Of a stretch of DNA of 64,000 nt, positions 30,262 through 40,737 are shown in pieces. The DNA lies in the NCBI GenBank assembly GCA_022539475.1, contig VCMS01000020.1, positions 248,001 through 312,000 on the forward strand, given 5' to 3'. How positions within the stretch are numbered: position 1 is the stretch's first letter; each line of letters opens with the position of its first letter. The notes beneath the pieces are model-generated. The model worked only from the letters and a program-made list of their open reading frames with translations, searched no databases and was not told the DNA's origin. The DNA is from Gracilaria domingensis. Lineage: Eukaryota > Rhodophyta > Florideophyceae > Gracilariales > Gracilariaceae. The translations under genes were made by a program, and so were the position numbers.

Positions 30262-31207
30262 GGGACAGAAAGTCTCCACTTCTCCTTCAACTCGTTGAGA
30301 TCCATTGAGGTACGGTTGAGATACAGGTGGTAGGTACAAAGTGGTCCTCATCGAGTTGGTGTGGAAGAAGACCGCTTTGGGACGTTTCCAAGTGTCACTG
30401 TCGTTCTCTTCAGAGTTGAACGGCTTCCATAACGATTCTCGTAGATAGTGTGGATCTATCGATCGATCCGTTCTCGCTATTTTCGTGAATGAGGGACCAT
30501 GTGATTGGCCTTCTGCGTACTGAAGCAGGATACGGTTGAGTGTTTACCTGGTGGCTTTGGGTATCTACTTTAGCACTCAACAGGGACTATTTATGTCTAC
30601 GCACTGAACAGAATGTGACCAGATATATAAGTATAAATGGGTCCTTTTCTCGATCCTTGTTGAGATCTTGTTCGTACATACCTAGATTATATTTACGTGA
30701 CAATCACGTCCACCTATAGTACAAGATCAGGAATCAGGTTCGTGCTACCTAAAGTACTTGCATGGGCCTTTTCTCGTTCGAAACCGCGAACCACTCATAA
30801 CATCTATGTGGGACAATGTTGGCTACATTTGGACGTGATATGGGGCCTCCAAAGTGACCAGAACATGTCCGAGAGTTCCCTCAAAGTACAGGAATACGGC
30901 CACTACTGGGCATCAATTGGATCGATTTACGGTCTACGTAAGCCGAATTTCATTTCTCTTTGAGACCGCCTAAGCGAACATATATGGTCCATTTCTTGGT
31001 CAGAATGAGGCCTTCTGAATAGGGCCTTTTCTTTTCCACGTGTATCGCCATTAATGCGGCCATATTCCAGCATTATGTGGCACAGGTTTTGCACTTCTTC
31101 TCAAGTGTTGTTTTGAACATATTTCGGACATATATGGGCCAGAATCGGGACACTCGAAATGTTCACAGGGCAAAGCGACGACTGTAAGTACGCGACCAAT
31201 GGTTCAT
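30262..31207. other. No gene seen
   Basis: The sequence has recurring short phrases (for example GGGCCTTTTCTCG and CATATATGG) but no supported coding frame, RNA gene or element ends. Confidence 0.5.
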
Positions 31208-31302
31208 TTCGTTGCGCCATAGGCTTTAGCTTCGCCTCTTGCGCTACTTTTCACAAGTAGCGCAATACGCGAGATGCTAGAGCCTATGGCGCAACAAACG
31301 AA
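31208..31302. repeat. 95 bp foldback
   Basis: GTTGCGCCATAGGCT (31211-31225) pairs perfectly with AGCCTATGGCGCAAC (31281-31295). An internal loop leads to a second stem, TTGCGCTACT with AGTAGCGCAA. TTCG/CGAA extends the base past a small bulge. It may be a tiny foldback transposon or a hairpin RNA locus. Confidence 0.75.
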
Positions 31303-31330
31303 GTTGGTTTCTTGGCGATCTTGGATCTCT

Positions 31331-31980
31331 GACTGTTCGGGATAGGCGATTCTGGTACTTGGTTCGGACATAGGCTGCTCTCTCGTTTATCGCATCTTAG
31401 GGTATTTTTGCTGCATCGGCATTCTCGGTGTCGTTGCTTGTGAGTTCTCGCTTCGAGACCTTTCGCGTTTTACGATGAATGGACTGCTGGTAATCTAACC
31501 AATCCCTTTCCTTCTTCTTCTTCCTTTTCCGATTTACTAAGTCCCTCGACTTTTATAGCGGAACGTTTCTGTTTTGCTTTATCAATGGTACGTTCCATCG
31601 CATTTCAAATGTATCCAACGGAGCATTGACTAACTTGATCTTGAGAGAGGAATGGAATTGGTCGTTTACCTGTCTGACTGTTCGGGATAGGCGATGCTGG
31701 TACTTGGTTGCGACATAGGCTGCTCTCTCGTTTATCGCATCTTGCGGTATGTTTGCTGCATGGGCATTCTTAGTGTCGTTGCTTGTGAGTTCTCGCTTCG
31801 AGACCTTTGGCGTTTTACGATGAATGAATTGCTCGTAATCTAACCGATCCCTTTCCTTCTTCTTCTTCCTTCTCCGATTTACTAGGTCCCTCGACTTTTC
31901 CAGCGCAACGTTTCTGTTTTGCTTTATCAATGGTACGTTCCATCGAATTTCAAAAATTTCCAACGGAAAATTGACTAACT
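31331..31980. repeat. Direct tandem duplication, period 345 bp
   Basis: Sequence beginning GACTGTTCGGGATAGGCGAT at 31331 recurs at 31676 and the two copies match for about 300 bases with scattered changes, including the pyrimidine-rich CCTTCTTCTTCTTCC block. Confidence 0.88.
31553..31963 (-). CDS. 136-codon ORF inside the duplication, unknown
   Basis: Within the right-hand copy and part of the left, the minus strand reads NVPLIKQNRNVALEKSRDLV, then a Lys/Arg run, then ERAAYVATKYQHRLSRTVR. The phrase RWNVPLIKQNRNV occurs at both ends because the DNA is duplicated. The left copy keeps most of the same reading with stops. Protein-like conservation between copies suggests the unit was coding, possibly part of a retroelement gag. 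I do not recognise it. Confidence 0.4.
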   Translation of the reverse strand: MEIFEIRWNVPLIKQNRNVALEKSRDLVNRRRKKKKERDRLDYEQFIHRKTPKVSKRELTSNDTKNAHAANIPQDAINERAAYVATKYQHRLSRTVRQVNDQFHSSLKIKLVNAPLDTFEMRWNVPLIKQNRNVPL

Positions 31981-32469
31981 TATGGATACTTCTTGCTTGC
32001 GTATACAGGTAAATATGCTTCGCGCCTCATTCTCTCGGAGTGCGTATGTGTTCTACCGATACCGCACTTTGGTGGAGGTGCAGTCTGCGGCATCTGCCGC
32101 AGATTGCGTCTACACCCGTTCCATCATGGGGAAATGGTACATGTAATATAGCGAAGTAGTGGTTAGCAAAAGCGGTCGATAGAAGAATAGATACGAATAA
32201 AACGGTATGATTTCATAATGGGCATCATCTGTACTAGCACCAGTATTCCATGTGTTGCAGGGTATCATTCCGCAAAAGGTATCGTGTAATGTGCACCTTA
32301 ATGGAAACTGAACCTAGACTTGGCGAAATACCGTTCAGGTAGCCCTCGACTAAAGAACTAGCACGAGTGGAAAACCCACGAGTATTTACGGCACAGCGAT
32401 TCTAGACGACTCAAGCAATTATCTCCAAATTTTGAAATAATTGATCTCGATATTTTTTCAAAAAATTTA

Positions 32470-33363
32470 CTGGACGACCCTTGCCACTTTCTGGACGACC
32501 CTCGCCAAAACCTAGCATCTGCAAGAGACAGATGATGTGTCAGTATCCGCTTCTCACGTCCCAAGACATGAGCACGTCCCTTCTCCTCAGTTCCACTGCA
32601 AATGCGGGCAACGTTTCCATGCGAACCGTTCCCTTTTGCCAAGGCTTGCTTTGCCTGTGAAAATTCACGACAACGCCTCCCTTTCTTTGCTCGCCCTCTC
32701 CAGTTCATGTCGTGAAGGCTGTAGATATCATGCATCCACGAAGACGACAGGCTTGGGAATAACAGGGTTGGACTTCTTCGTACACTCCCGATCGCAGTCT
32801 GTCCTCGAGGTCGGCCAGGGCAAACGCTCTGTTCTCCCTTGTCTGGGGAACATCCCCAAGCTCGAGACCATGGACGAACGGCGTGGTTGGCATAACGCGG
32901 ATGCCGAACCGTATCGCCCGTACCATGAACTCGGAGGCCCCAATAGACCGCTATGCGTCAGCTCTTTGGGACGTTCTCTGCCACAGAGGTTCCTTCTTCG
33001 AAATCTGCTCTGCGGTAATCTCTCTCCGTGGCATTACTCATTCTGGGTGGCACTATTGCCACCCTTCCCTTTCTTCGATTTCTCGATCCTTGCTTTGGCG
33101 AGCTGTTTAGCGGCCTCAATTTCAAGCTGAGCACTAAGAGCTTCCCGGGCACTGCGGTAGCTGTTCGAGAACACAGCATCGTGTCCGTGCTCCACAAGAA
33201 AGAACATTTGTCTCGCGGTCTCCAATCCCTGCTCTGTGATGTCGCGAAAGTACTGTGCCCGCATCGACAGAACCTCCAGTGCTGCCTTGAACGAACCTTC
33301 AGCGAGAGACAGCATGCGACGGAAGTCTTCAATGCTTCCAGTACCCATGCGGATTAACGCCAA
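32470..33363 (-). pseudogene. DIRS-like RT relic D1 with preceding ORF
   Basis: A 109-codon frame (33363-33034) with a helical, Lys-rich end precedes RT text spread over shifting frames: FGIRVMPTTPFVHGLELG, ENRAFALADLEDRLRSGVYE, then, around 32680-32560, NFHRQSKPWQKGTVRMETL and MSWDVRSGY. The last is RT motif A (Asp ... Gly-Tyr). The phrase QSKxWxKGxVRME before motif A is typical, as far as I recall, of DIRS-type RTs in algae and protists. The match ends near 32500, so motifs B and C are missing. Several frameshifts show it is dead. Confidence 0.65.
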
Positions 33364-33411
33364 GGTAGCCAGTCTTGTCTCCGTTCACACTCCAGCAGCA
33401 TTCAGATACTC

Positions 33412-33695
33412 TCACTTCTTTGCAGACCGTCGACCCTTAGCCTTTAAATCATTTAAAAATGCGTCAGCTGGTGGCTTAAAGTACCCAAAGTGGGTAACAG
33501 GCACGTGTGAGCCTCTTTCAAACACACGGCCTCCTCCAAAGAGCCTTGCCGCGTTGAGGCCGCTCACAACGGCGGCAAAGTCGTGTCTCGTCGGCTTTCC
33601 AGTAGTCCAGGCCAGTCTGATGAGCTGAGTCGCTTGGGAACTTTTAGTTGGTAGACTGGAGGGCTCTGGGGGTCGTGCTGTGTGTTGTCAGCCAT
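33412..33695 (-). pseudogene. D1 upstream ORF1-like fragment
   Basis: An ATG at 33695 opens MADNTQHDPQSPPVYQL, and after a frame change near 33630 the text continues QLIRLAWTTGKPTRHDF, ARLFGGGRVFERGSHVPVTH and FGYFKPPADAFLNDL, to a stop at 33412. Position just before the D1 RT suggests the first ORF of the same element. Its role is unknown. Confidence 0.5.
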
Positions 33696-33940
33696 TACGT
33701 TTGGTTCGCATAGACTTCGAACATGTCGCCGCCCTGATATTTCGTGGAAATTTCTCGGAACGAGAAATAGACATAGTCGGAACGAGTTGTGTCAAGCCGA
33801 GAAGAGCTTGCCTTAAGTAATCAACAACTCGTGGTTACGGTCGGCATAATGAATGCCAAATTCATTCGCGCTTTGTCTCTCGTTAGATCTTCATATCTAT
33901 ACACAACATGTGTACAGTTTCGTGAACTCGGCTGCCCGTT

Positions 33941-34099
33941 GTCCAGACACGACGTATACCACGTGTACGCTGGCTGCCAAGGCACAACAGCCAAATCTAT
34001 AGTACACGTGGCATGCGCCGTGGCAAGACCGTAGCGCTTGCCAATCTTCTGCAAGCCATACGGTCTTGCCACGGCGCATGCCATACGTCGTGTCTGGAC
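33941..34099. repeat. 159 bp branched foldback (three-way junction)
   Basis: P1: GTCCAGACACGACGTAT (33941-33957) pairs perfectly with 34083-34099. Inside it are two separate hairpins. P2 is 33959-33968 with 34002-34011 (10 bp) plus an inner 6 bp stem TGGCTG/CAGCCA. P3 is 34012-34033 with 34059-34080 (22 bp, perfect) plus an inner stem GCTTGC/GCAAGC. All pairings are read directly from the bases. The same fold would form in RNA from either strand or as a DNA cruciform. Confidence 0.85.
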
Positions 34100-34479
34100 C
34101 GCGGTCGGAACACATCCGACCATTGGGCCTCCTCTGGGGGCGGCAGAGCACGGTTTGTGCTGACGTTGGCTGCCTTGATGATCAGGGGGCACGCCTTTAA
34201 CGCAGTGGCTGTCTCGTCGACCACGCGCCAGCGCCCTCCACACCGCCCTGTCACTGCCACGCCTCGTCGTCTTGCGCTCGTAACGAGCTCATGAACGTGT
34301 CGTAGTCATGGTGCCGGTCGCTCTCTAGCTCCTGCACGTGCCACAATCAGTACTACGCGTGCATCATTCTGGTGTCTCTGATTCATTCACGGCACAGCCC
34401 TAGCTTCTCCTTCAATACCACATTTCGTCAGTACCTGTCTCGAAGAAGAACCCTTCCACGTCATTTTCAACCATTCCCA

Positions 34480-34959
34480 ACGCGCGTTGACACCCCTATC
34501 GCGTGCTACACCATGCATTTTTCCACATCTATGATGCTCAGACCATGAGCACTGAAGTTGAAGCGCTGCGGAGACTCGCTTTCTTTGGCATTTCCAAGCC
34601 TTTCATGGATTGAAACTTAGCGTGTCATTCCTGTTGTTTCCCGTCCATTTTGGATGCAAATGGTGCACGGGAAGCACGCATCGGCTCCGCGTCGCACCTT
34701 ATCTATGCTCCTTTTCAAGTGCTCCGACGTTCAAAACACAGCCCCCAAGATCGTCGAGTACGTCTGCTGCACGTATCTTTTCCTTCAGAGCCTGAAGCGA
34801 CCATGGTGGGTAGAATGCGACCAATTGCGGGTGTGTTCGCTACAGGTGTGTTCGCCACAGGTTGAGAAACGGTTACCATTCTGTAAGTCGATTCAACACC
34901 CTGAACACCATGATGATGTTGCCTTCAATCACTTTCAGGTCAGAGAAACTGGTCTCTTG
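34480..34959 (-). pseudogene. Host glycosyltransferase-like relic, downstream piece
   Basis: Minus-strand text directly left of the G5 LTR reads ETSFSDLKVIEGNIIMVFRV and, after stops and shifts, WSLQALKEKIRAADVLDDLG. It would follow in order after the piece at 45412-45705 if G5 were absent. The style resembles the middle and C-terminal part of fucosyltransferase-like proteins, but decay is strong. The assignment rests mainly on the better-preserved other half and the shared orientation. Confidence 0.4.
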
Positions 34960-35172
34960 TGTAATAGAGTGAAGCCCACGCTCTATTAGAATAACAATGT
35001 AAATGACTTTTTACGGGTCAGACCAGGACGGTGGCTGATCTATCACGAGAGCAACTTGATTTGCAACTCTTATAGAGGCAAAATGATTTTAGTTTGAATT
35101 CATGTTTCAAACTACACACAAAACATATGGTCGTATTCTAATGACGACCGTTCTATCTCTCATTATATTACA
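34960..35172 (-). repeat. G5 3' LTR (left copy), 213 bp
   Basis: It begins TGTAATAGAGTG and ends ATATTACA. It matches the copy at 45200-45411 along its whole length with scattered differences, for example GAAGCCCACG versus GAATCTCACG. A pyrimidine tract (CCTCCCTTTT, 35177-35186) on its right is the minus-strand polypurine tract. Confidence 0.93.
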
Positions 35173-35210
35173 TTGACCTCCCTTTTGAACTTGTTGTCCG
35201 CGACAAGTTT

Positions 35211-38200
35211 TCAAATTCTCTTATGAGGTCTTTGCAGCTTTGGCTTTCGTATGGCGTCTTCGAGACTATCTCCTTCAAATTGAATCAAGTAAAAGACTTT
35301 CCGTCTTTGTCTCTTCTTCTCAAGTACAGCCACAACTTCTGGTTCCACATTTCCTTCTGGGTCAATGACGATGGATAATGGTTCGTTTCCATCCTTTCGT
35401 CTATGTAACCGTTTGAGACGTGAGACATGAAATACGTTGTGGGCTTTTTTCATATCCGGTGGGAGTTCGATCTTGTAGGTGACGAGACTCATGACTTCTA
35501 AAATAGCAAATGGCTCCATCCACTTTGGTTGCAATTTTGTTCCTGTTCTAGAACGCTGAAAAATTCTTGCTCTTTCTGTTTTCAAAAGTACCAAGTTTCC
35601 TACTGCGAAGTGTACATCTCTTCGCTTCTTGTTAGCATAGAACGTTTGTCGAGCAACTGCTGTTCTGAGTCTATCTTTCGCAAGTTTTCTGAATGCTCTT
35701 CGGCGTTCAAGCATGTCCAAAGCGCCTTGACACTTTATCATATCCTTCTTTATGGATCTAGAAAGTTCGGAGTGTGGAAGTTTTCCCATATCGACTTCAA
35801 AAATTGTAAGCCCTGTACTCTTGTTAGGACTTGAGTTGTGATGATATTCCATTTCACATAAGACTTTTTCCCAATTGGTTGGTTGTTTCTGTACGACGCT
35901 TCTTATCATAGACGACAATGTGCCAATTTTGTTTCCCGATTGACCGTCAGTCTCCGGGTGGTCCTTCGTCGCCATGTTTAATTCCACGTTTAATAGGCGC
36001 GATACCTCTTTGAAATAGTTTGCTTTGAATAGTTTGTCTCTATCAAGTACGATTGAGTGTGGCATCCCATACTTTGGAAACACGTGATCAAACAGCATCT
36101 GTACTACCCCGCTGATGTGATAGCCTTCTTCGTGGCAATAAAAAGTGCTCGCTTCGAAATTTTTTCCACAATCACGAGAACAGAATCTTTCTCGGATTCC
36201 GTAGTTGGAAGATCTGTGACAAAATCCATACAGATTACATCTCAACATTCTTCTGGAATGTCATGGAGATACAACTTTTCTTTCTTCAGGGTCCGTTTCT
36301 CCTTGCTCGTTTGACATTCTTGGCAGGAAAGCACGAACTTCTGCACATCGTCATACATTCTTCTCCAGTAAAAATGTCTCGTGCAATTGTAGTACGTCTT
36401 CTCGGAGCCAATATATCCAGGCATATGCGATTCTTCCATAATCTTTTCACGTAGCTTTTCATCGCTCGGCACGTAAATTCGTTCAGCATTCGATTCTCTC
36501 CAATACAATATTCCATCTCGAAAGGAATAGTTTCGAACATACATGCTGTCTTCTTATTCGGTGGTTGCAGTATGTGTTTGAGAACTTGTAAAAGGTTTTG
36601 TGCCCATACGTCATTTGTATACAATTGTTTCAATGACTCTAGAAGCTTGGGATTACGTAGTCGGAGACCTTTCAGCTCTGCTTCTGGTTGCTCGCTTCTG
36701 CTTAACGCATCCGCTGCTGTGTTCTTACATCCAGCAAAATGTTCCACTTCAAAACTATGGCTCTGAAGTTCATCAAGCCACCTACCTTGTCGTCCAGACA
36801 GTCTGCTTTTCGACTGAAGATACTTGATCGGTTCATGATCTGAACGCAGTTTAAATGGTCGATCTCGAAGATAGACTGCCCATTCGCGTAGTGCAATCAT
36901 TACTGCCAACAATTCCTGATCACCTGTGTCCCATCTCGATTCTGTTTCAGACAATCGATGGGAGAGAAATGCTACCGGTTGACCGTCTTGTCCCAGTGTT
37001 GCGCCTACCGCGAACTTAGAAGCATCGGTTGTTACCACGAATTTATGTTCAGAGGTTGGATGTCTCAAGACTGGCGCACTTGTTAGGTTATCCTTCAGAC
37101 ATTGAAAGGACTTCTCTTGCGCTTCATTCCATCTGAACACCTTGCTTCTCAATATATCCGTGATTGGTCGTGCATGGTCTGCATAATTCTCTACAAACCT
37201 TTGATAGAAATTTGAAAAGTCTAAGAACCTTTACACGTCCTTTGTCGAGGTAGGAGTTGGCCAGTTGACTACAGCATCGACCACCTTTTCCTGTGTCTGG
37301 ATACCCTTCTCATTAATCTTATATCCAAGGTAATCCACCTCGTTAGCACCAAAGCTGGACTTGCTTGGTCTGATGTACAACTTGTTCTCTCTTAAAATTT
37401 TGAACAGCTTTCGTAGATGTTTCTTGTTTCCTCGTTTGACTTGCTGTAGATAAGGATATCACCCAAGTATAAAACCATGCAATCGCCATGCAGTTCGCTT
37501 AGAACATGAGCCAGTAATCTTGAGAAGGCTGCAGGGGCGTTTGTCAGTCCAGGGCAAAGTACTCGCCATTCGAACGACCGATATCTGGTTCGTATTGCTG
37601 TTTTATGACAATATTCGTCCTTTAATCGCATTTGATGATAACCCCATATCAAGCCAATCTATGAGAACACTTTTACTCCAGCAACTTGATCAATCGTCTC
37701 GTTAATGAGCGGGATTAGACTTGCATCTGGAATGGTGATCTTGTTTAAAGCTCTTTAATCACAGACCATTCTCAAGTTCCGGTTTTTCTTCTTGATAAAA
37801 AACACTGGGGCGCCATACGGTGAAGCTGACGGGCGCAACAGCCCCTTGTCAAAGTACTTCTGAAGCTGACGCTTTAGTTCCTTCAAATCTTCAGGTGAAA
37901 GCCTAATGACAGGTCTGACTGGAATTTTACATCCAAGGACGAGGTTTATTTCGAATTCCATACCACGTGGTGGAGGCAACTCATCCGGAAGTTCTTCTTT
38001 GAAGACATCCTCGAACTCTGTCAGCAGTTCTTTGAATTAAGATGCACACTTCGCGCTGTTCAGAGGTTGTTCTCGGGGTCCGATTGTATCGGAGTAAGTT
38101 CACAGTCTCCTTTCTTGACTTCTTTAGCCATTCTCTTCAAAGAAATATGTTTGAATTGCATTGACTTCGTACGGTTCTCTGCAGCCCTCCTCGGTTGTAT

Positions 38201-38647
38201 TCAGACCACAGTTCCGTTCTTTCTTCGAAGCGTTATAAATAGAGTTTCCCAATCGATCTTTGGGTTATGGCTCTGCAGCCAAGTTCGACCCAAAATCAAA
38301 AGCGGACAATCGTTGGAGTCTTTGTCGTGCATGAGGTACATATCTTCTTCGCTAATATAACCATTGACATTCAGCTAACCTCTTGCTGTACCTTGTACTT
38401 CTATCTCTGACGAATCTCCCAATTGCACTTGCAATTCGTGAGTTTTCTGTACTTCTAATCCAAGTTTATGAGCATCTTCCTTCGAAATGAAGTTGTGCGA
38501 CGCAAAAGAGTCCACAACAACTTTGAATTCTTTGCCATTCATATTCGCTTTATACATCCAGTTCTCATCATCTGTAGTACCTAGTGCGGATAAAAAGAGA
38601 GTACTAAAGTCTTCAATGTTCTTCACAGCCGCACTGCCGTGCGGCAT
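35211..38647 (-). pseudogene. G5 pol: protease, RT, RNase H, integrase, chromodomain-like tail
   Basis: Fragments in order: protease with VVDSFASHNFISKED (38647-38375); RT N-terminus PVRPVIRLSPEDLKE (37979-37755); RT core (37652-37392) with its catalytic box as VLYLGDILIYSK, Asp replaced by Gly; RNase H with TTDASKFAVGATL (in 37152-36286); integrase zinc region with CQECQTSKE (36544-36242); integrase core and chromodomain-like tail (36248-35211) with LDRDKLF and DGQSGN, where G1 has DGQSEN, so the catalytic Glu appears changed to Gly. Frame changes occur between nearly every piece. Confidence 0.9.
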
Positions 38648-39040
38648 GTATAGTTTTTTGAAGAATGGGTGTTTTGTCCTGCATTCTTCCTACAAGGATG
38701 ATCTGCGTCTCTCCATTCTTTCATGCCACAGTTGAAACATCTGTCGTTTTGTCTGTAATGGCCATGTTCGCCATTTTTAGCCTATCCGCATGAGACTGCT
38801 TTGGGATCCTTTGAATTCTTCTCTTGAGAGTTCGAATTCCCAGAATCATTGTTTAAACCACAGGCCTTGGAACTATTGTTCTTTCTTTTACCGTAAGGTT
38901 TACCAGACTGATTCTGTTCTTTCTGAGATTCTCCAGTCAACTGCAACGATAATTCTAATGTTCCGGCATAGTCGTAGGCAGGTTGAATAGTGGATTTTCC
39001 CGACGAGGAAGTAGATTTATTGGAAAATTTGGGAACTGTG
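38648..39040 (-). pseudogene. G5 gag C-terminal part with zinc knuckle
   Basis: Minus-strand text reads KSTIQPAYDYAGTLELSL, then Lys/Asn/Ser-rich RNA-binding sequence, an in-frame TAG near 38783, and RCFNCGMKEWRDADHPCRKN, a Cys-x2-Cys ... His-x2-Cys cluster like that of G1. It is the continuation of the gag half at 44351-45148, from which it is separated by D2. Confidence 0.78.
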
Positions 39041-39208
39041 ACTGGATCTTAGCTAGTCCTGCCCGCTGCAAGTTCTGTACTTATGGAAGTCATGGGAGCG
39101 GCAGCGGGCAGTTGATTCCGACCAGCATCGATCCATCACAACCTTCTGCCACTTTGACGAAGGGTCTTCCAGAGATCTGTCTTTTTCTTTTTACGCGTAC
39201 CAAATACC

Positions 39209-40432
39209 ATGACTAGACAATCTTCTCTCCCGCCGATGACAGCCTTTGCTCTTCGTCATCTAAGTTGCAAATCCAAAATCCGCAAGCTCGCACACATGGA
39301 AAAGGCAGTAACTATCCTTTCGAGACTCAATCCTGCAGCTTTGTTTTGCTATACCTTGTTAGATCGATCCCGGGATCTAGAAATCAGCTCTGTAAGCACT
39401 TGTCAAACCCATCCCTTGTGCAATCACGGCGAACAGACAACAGAGAACAATATAAGGCTAAAGGCAAAATTTTTTTCTGAAATGAACCAGACACAGGATA
39501 GAAGAGCATCTGCTTTTGACGCTTTGAATATGGTCTTCTCCTCATCCTTTGAACCTCGTCACCTCTTAATACTTGTGCCAGGAAAATCGTTTTTTGCACT
39601 CAATCCTCTTATCGCTGCGTCCGTAAACGTGTCTACCCAGGAAAAGTACAGCTGTGCTCTACGCAACTTTGTAGAGTGGGGCCTCTCCCAACCAAACTGG
39701 AAGCTAACCCTTGACCAACTTCTTGCACTCTACATACAAACAAGATACGAAAATGATCCCAGACCCGGGCAAATGCAAGAAATGTCAAACCTTGTCTGCA
39801 TGATTCTGATTCTGATGCAACACATGCGTTCACATCTAGGTCTGTCTAGAAGATGCATTCACGGATGGAAGCACGTGAAACCCTCTAAATCTGTAGCTCC
39901 TCTGAACAAAGAGATGGCCTTGGCGTTTGCCTGGAGGCTCACTGAGAAGGGAAAACAGGAATCCGCCGCGCTGCTGCTGCTTTCGTATGCCGCGTACCTT
40001 CGCTCTGAAGGGGGTATACGTTTGGGCTGGGAGAAGGTTGCATTCCCAGGAGATATCAGAATATCAGCCTTTGGACCCCATGCAGCAGGTGTAAATATCC
40101 TAGACGCCAAACCGTCACGAAAAACAGGGCGTTTGCAGTTTGTACCTCTCTTGGACAAGGATATCATAACGTTTCTTCGGAAGTACAAGTCCACGCAAGG
40201 TCCAAGCGCTCGTTTTGCCCCGCGGAGTACTTACTCGAAGTACCAGAAGGACATCAAGGAAGCTGCACAAAGTTTTGGTCTGTCGCAGGGAACATTTTCT
40301 ACCCATTCAGCAAGGATTGGCAAGGCCACCGAAGACTATATACTAGGTGTTTCAGTGCAGCAAATTGCTATTAATGGAAGATGGAGATCCTTAAACTCGC
40401 TTCGCGGGTATCTGGACAATGGAAAATCATGA
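39209..40432 (+). CDS. D2 tyrosine recombinase
   Basis: An intact 407-residue frame with an ATG at 39209. Residues about 135-225 look like a helical core-binding domain (STQEKYSCALRNFVEWGL). The catalytic domain follows: AYLRSEGGIRL near residue 265 (catalytic Arg), STHSARIGKATEDY near 365-378 (His-x2-Arg), and INGRWRSLNSLRGYLDN at the end, with Trp and the nucleophile Tyr. The H-S-x-R-I-G form is typical of DIRS-type recombinases. Such enzymes integrate a circular DNA copy without a DDE integrase and without target duplication. All four key residues seem present. Confidence 0.88.
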   Translation: MTRQSSLPPMTAFALRHLSCKSKIRKLAHMEKAVTILSRLNPAALFCYTLLDRSRDLEISSVSTCQTHPLCNHGEQTTENNIRLKAKFFSEMNQTQDRRASAFDALNMVFSSSFEPRHLLILVPGKSFFALNPLIAASVNVSTQEKYSCALRNFVEWGLSQPNWKLTLDQLLALYIQTRYENDPRPGQMQEMSNLVCMILILMQHMRSHLGLSRRCIHGWKHVKPSKSVAPLNKEMALAFAWRLTEKGKQESAALLLLSYAAYLRSEGGIRLGWEKVAFPGDIRISAFGPHAAGVNILDAKPSRKTGRLQFVPLLDKDIITFLRKYKSTQGPSARFAPRSTYSKYQKDIKEAAQSFGLSQGTFSTHSARIGKATEDYILGVSVQQIAINGRWRSLNSLRGYLDNGKS

Positions 40433-40737
40433 CTGCTCAACATATCCTTGTCAGCCGAGCAGCAGAGACAGATCCGCCAGGCCTCAATCTCCATCACGGA
40501 CAGAATGAGAGCACAGAACTGAATCTTTTTCAATCGCAACCTCTCCCAAGTTCTGCTTGCACCTAACCGCTTCAGTTTTTTCCAGCTTCCACGCATCACC
40601 GCTCTATCCTCTCGACCCCCCAAGCCTATTTCGTGTATCGAGCTGCCTCCCCCCCACTCACCTTCTCCTTCGTCTGCGAACACGTCCTTTCCTTCCCACT
40701 GAACTCCTTAACTTTTCTTCACAACATCTTTCGATAC

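Noticed and set aside
32537-33130. 197-codon plus-strand ORF
   Set aside because: Antisense to the D1 RT relic, which has clear RT phrases on the minus strand.
33941-34099. CRISPR-like repeat reading of the foldback region
   Set aside because: The repeats are inverted, not direct, have no spacers, and the setting is eukaryotic.
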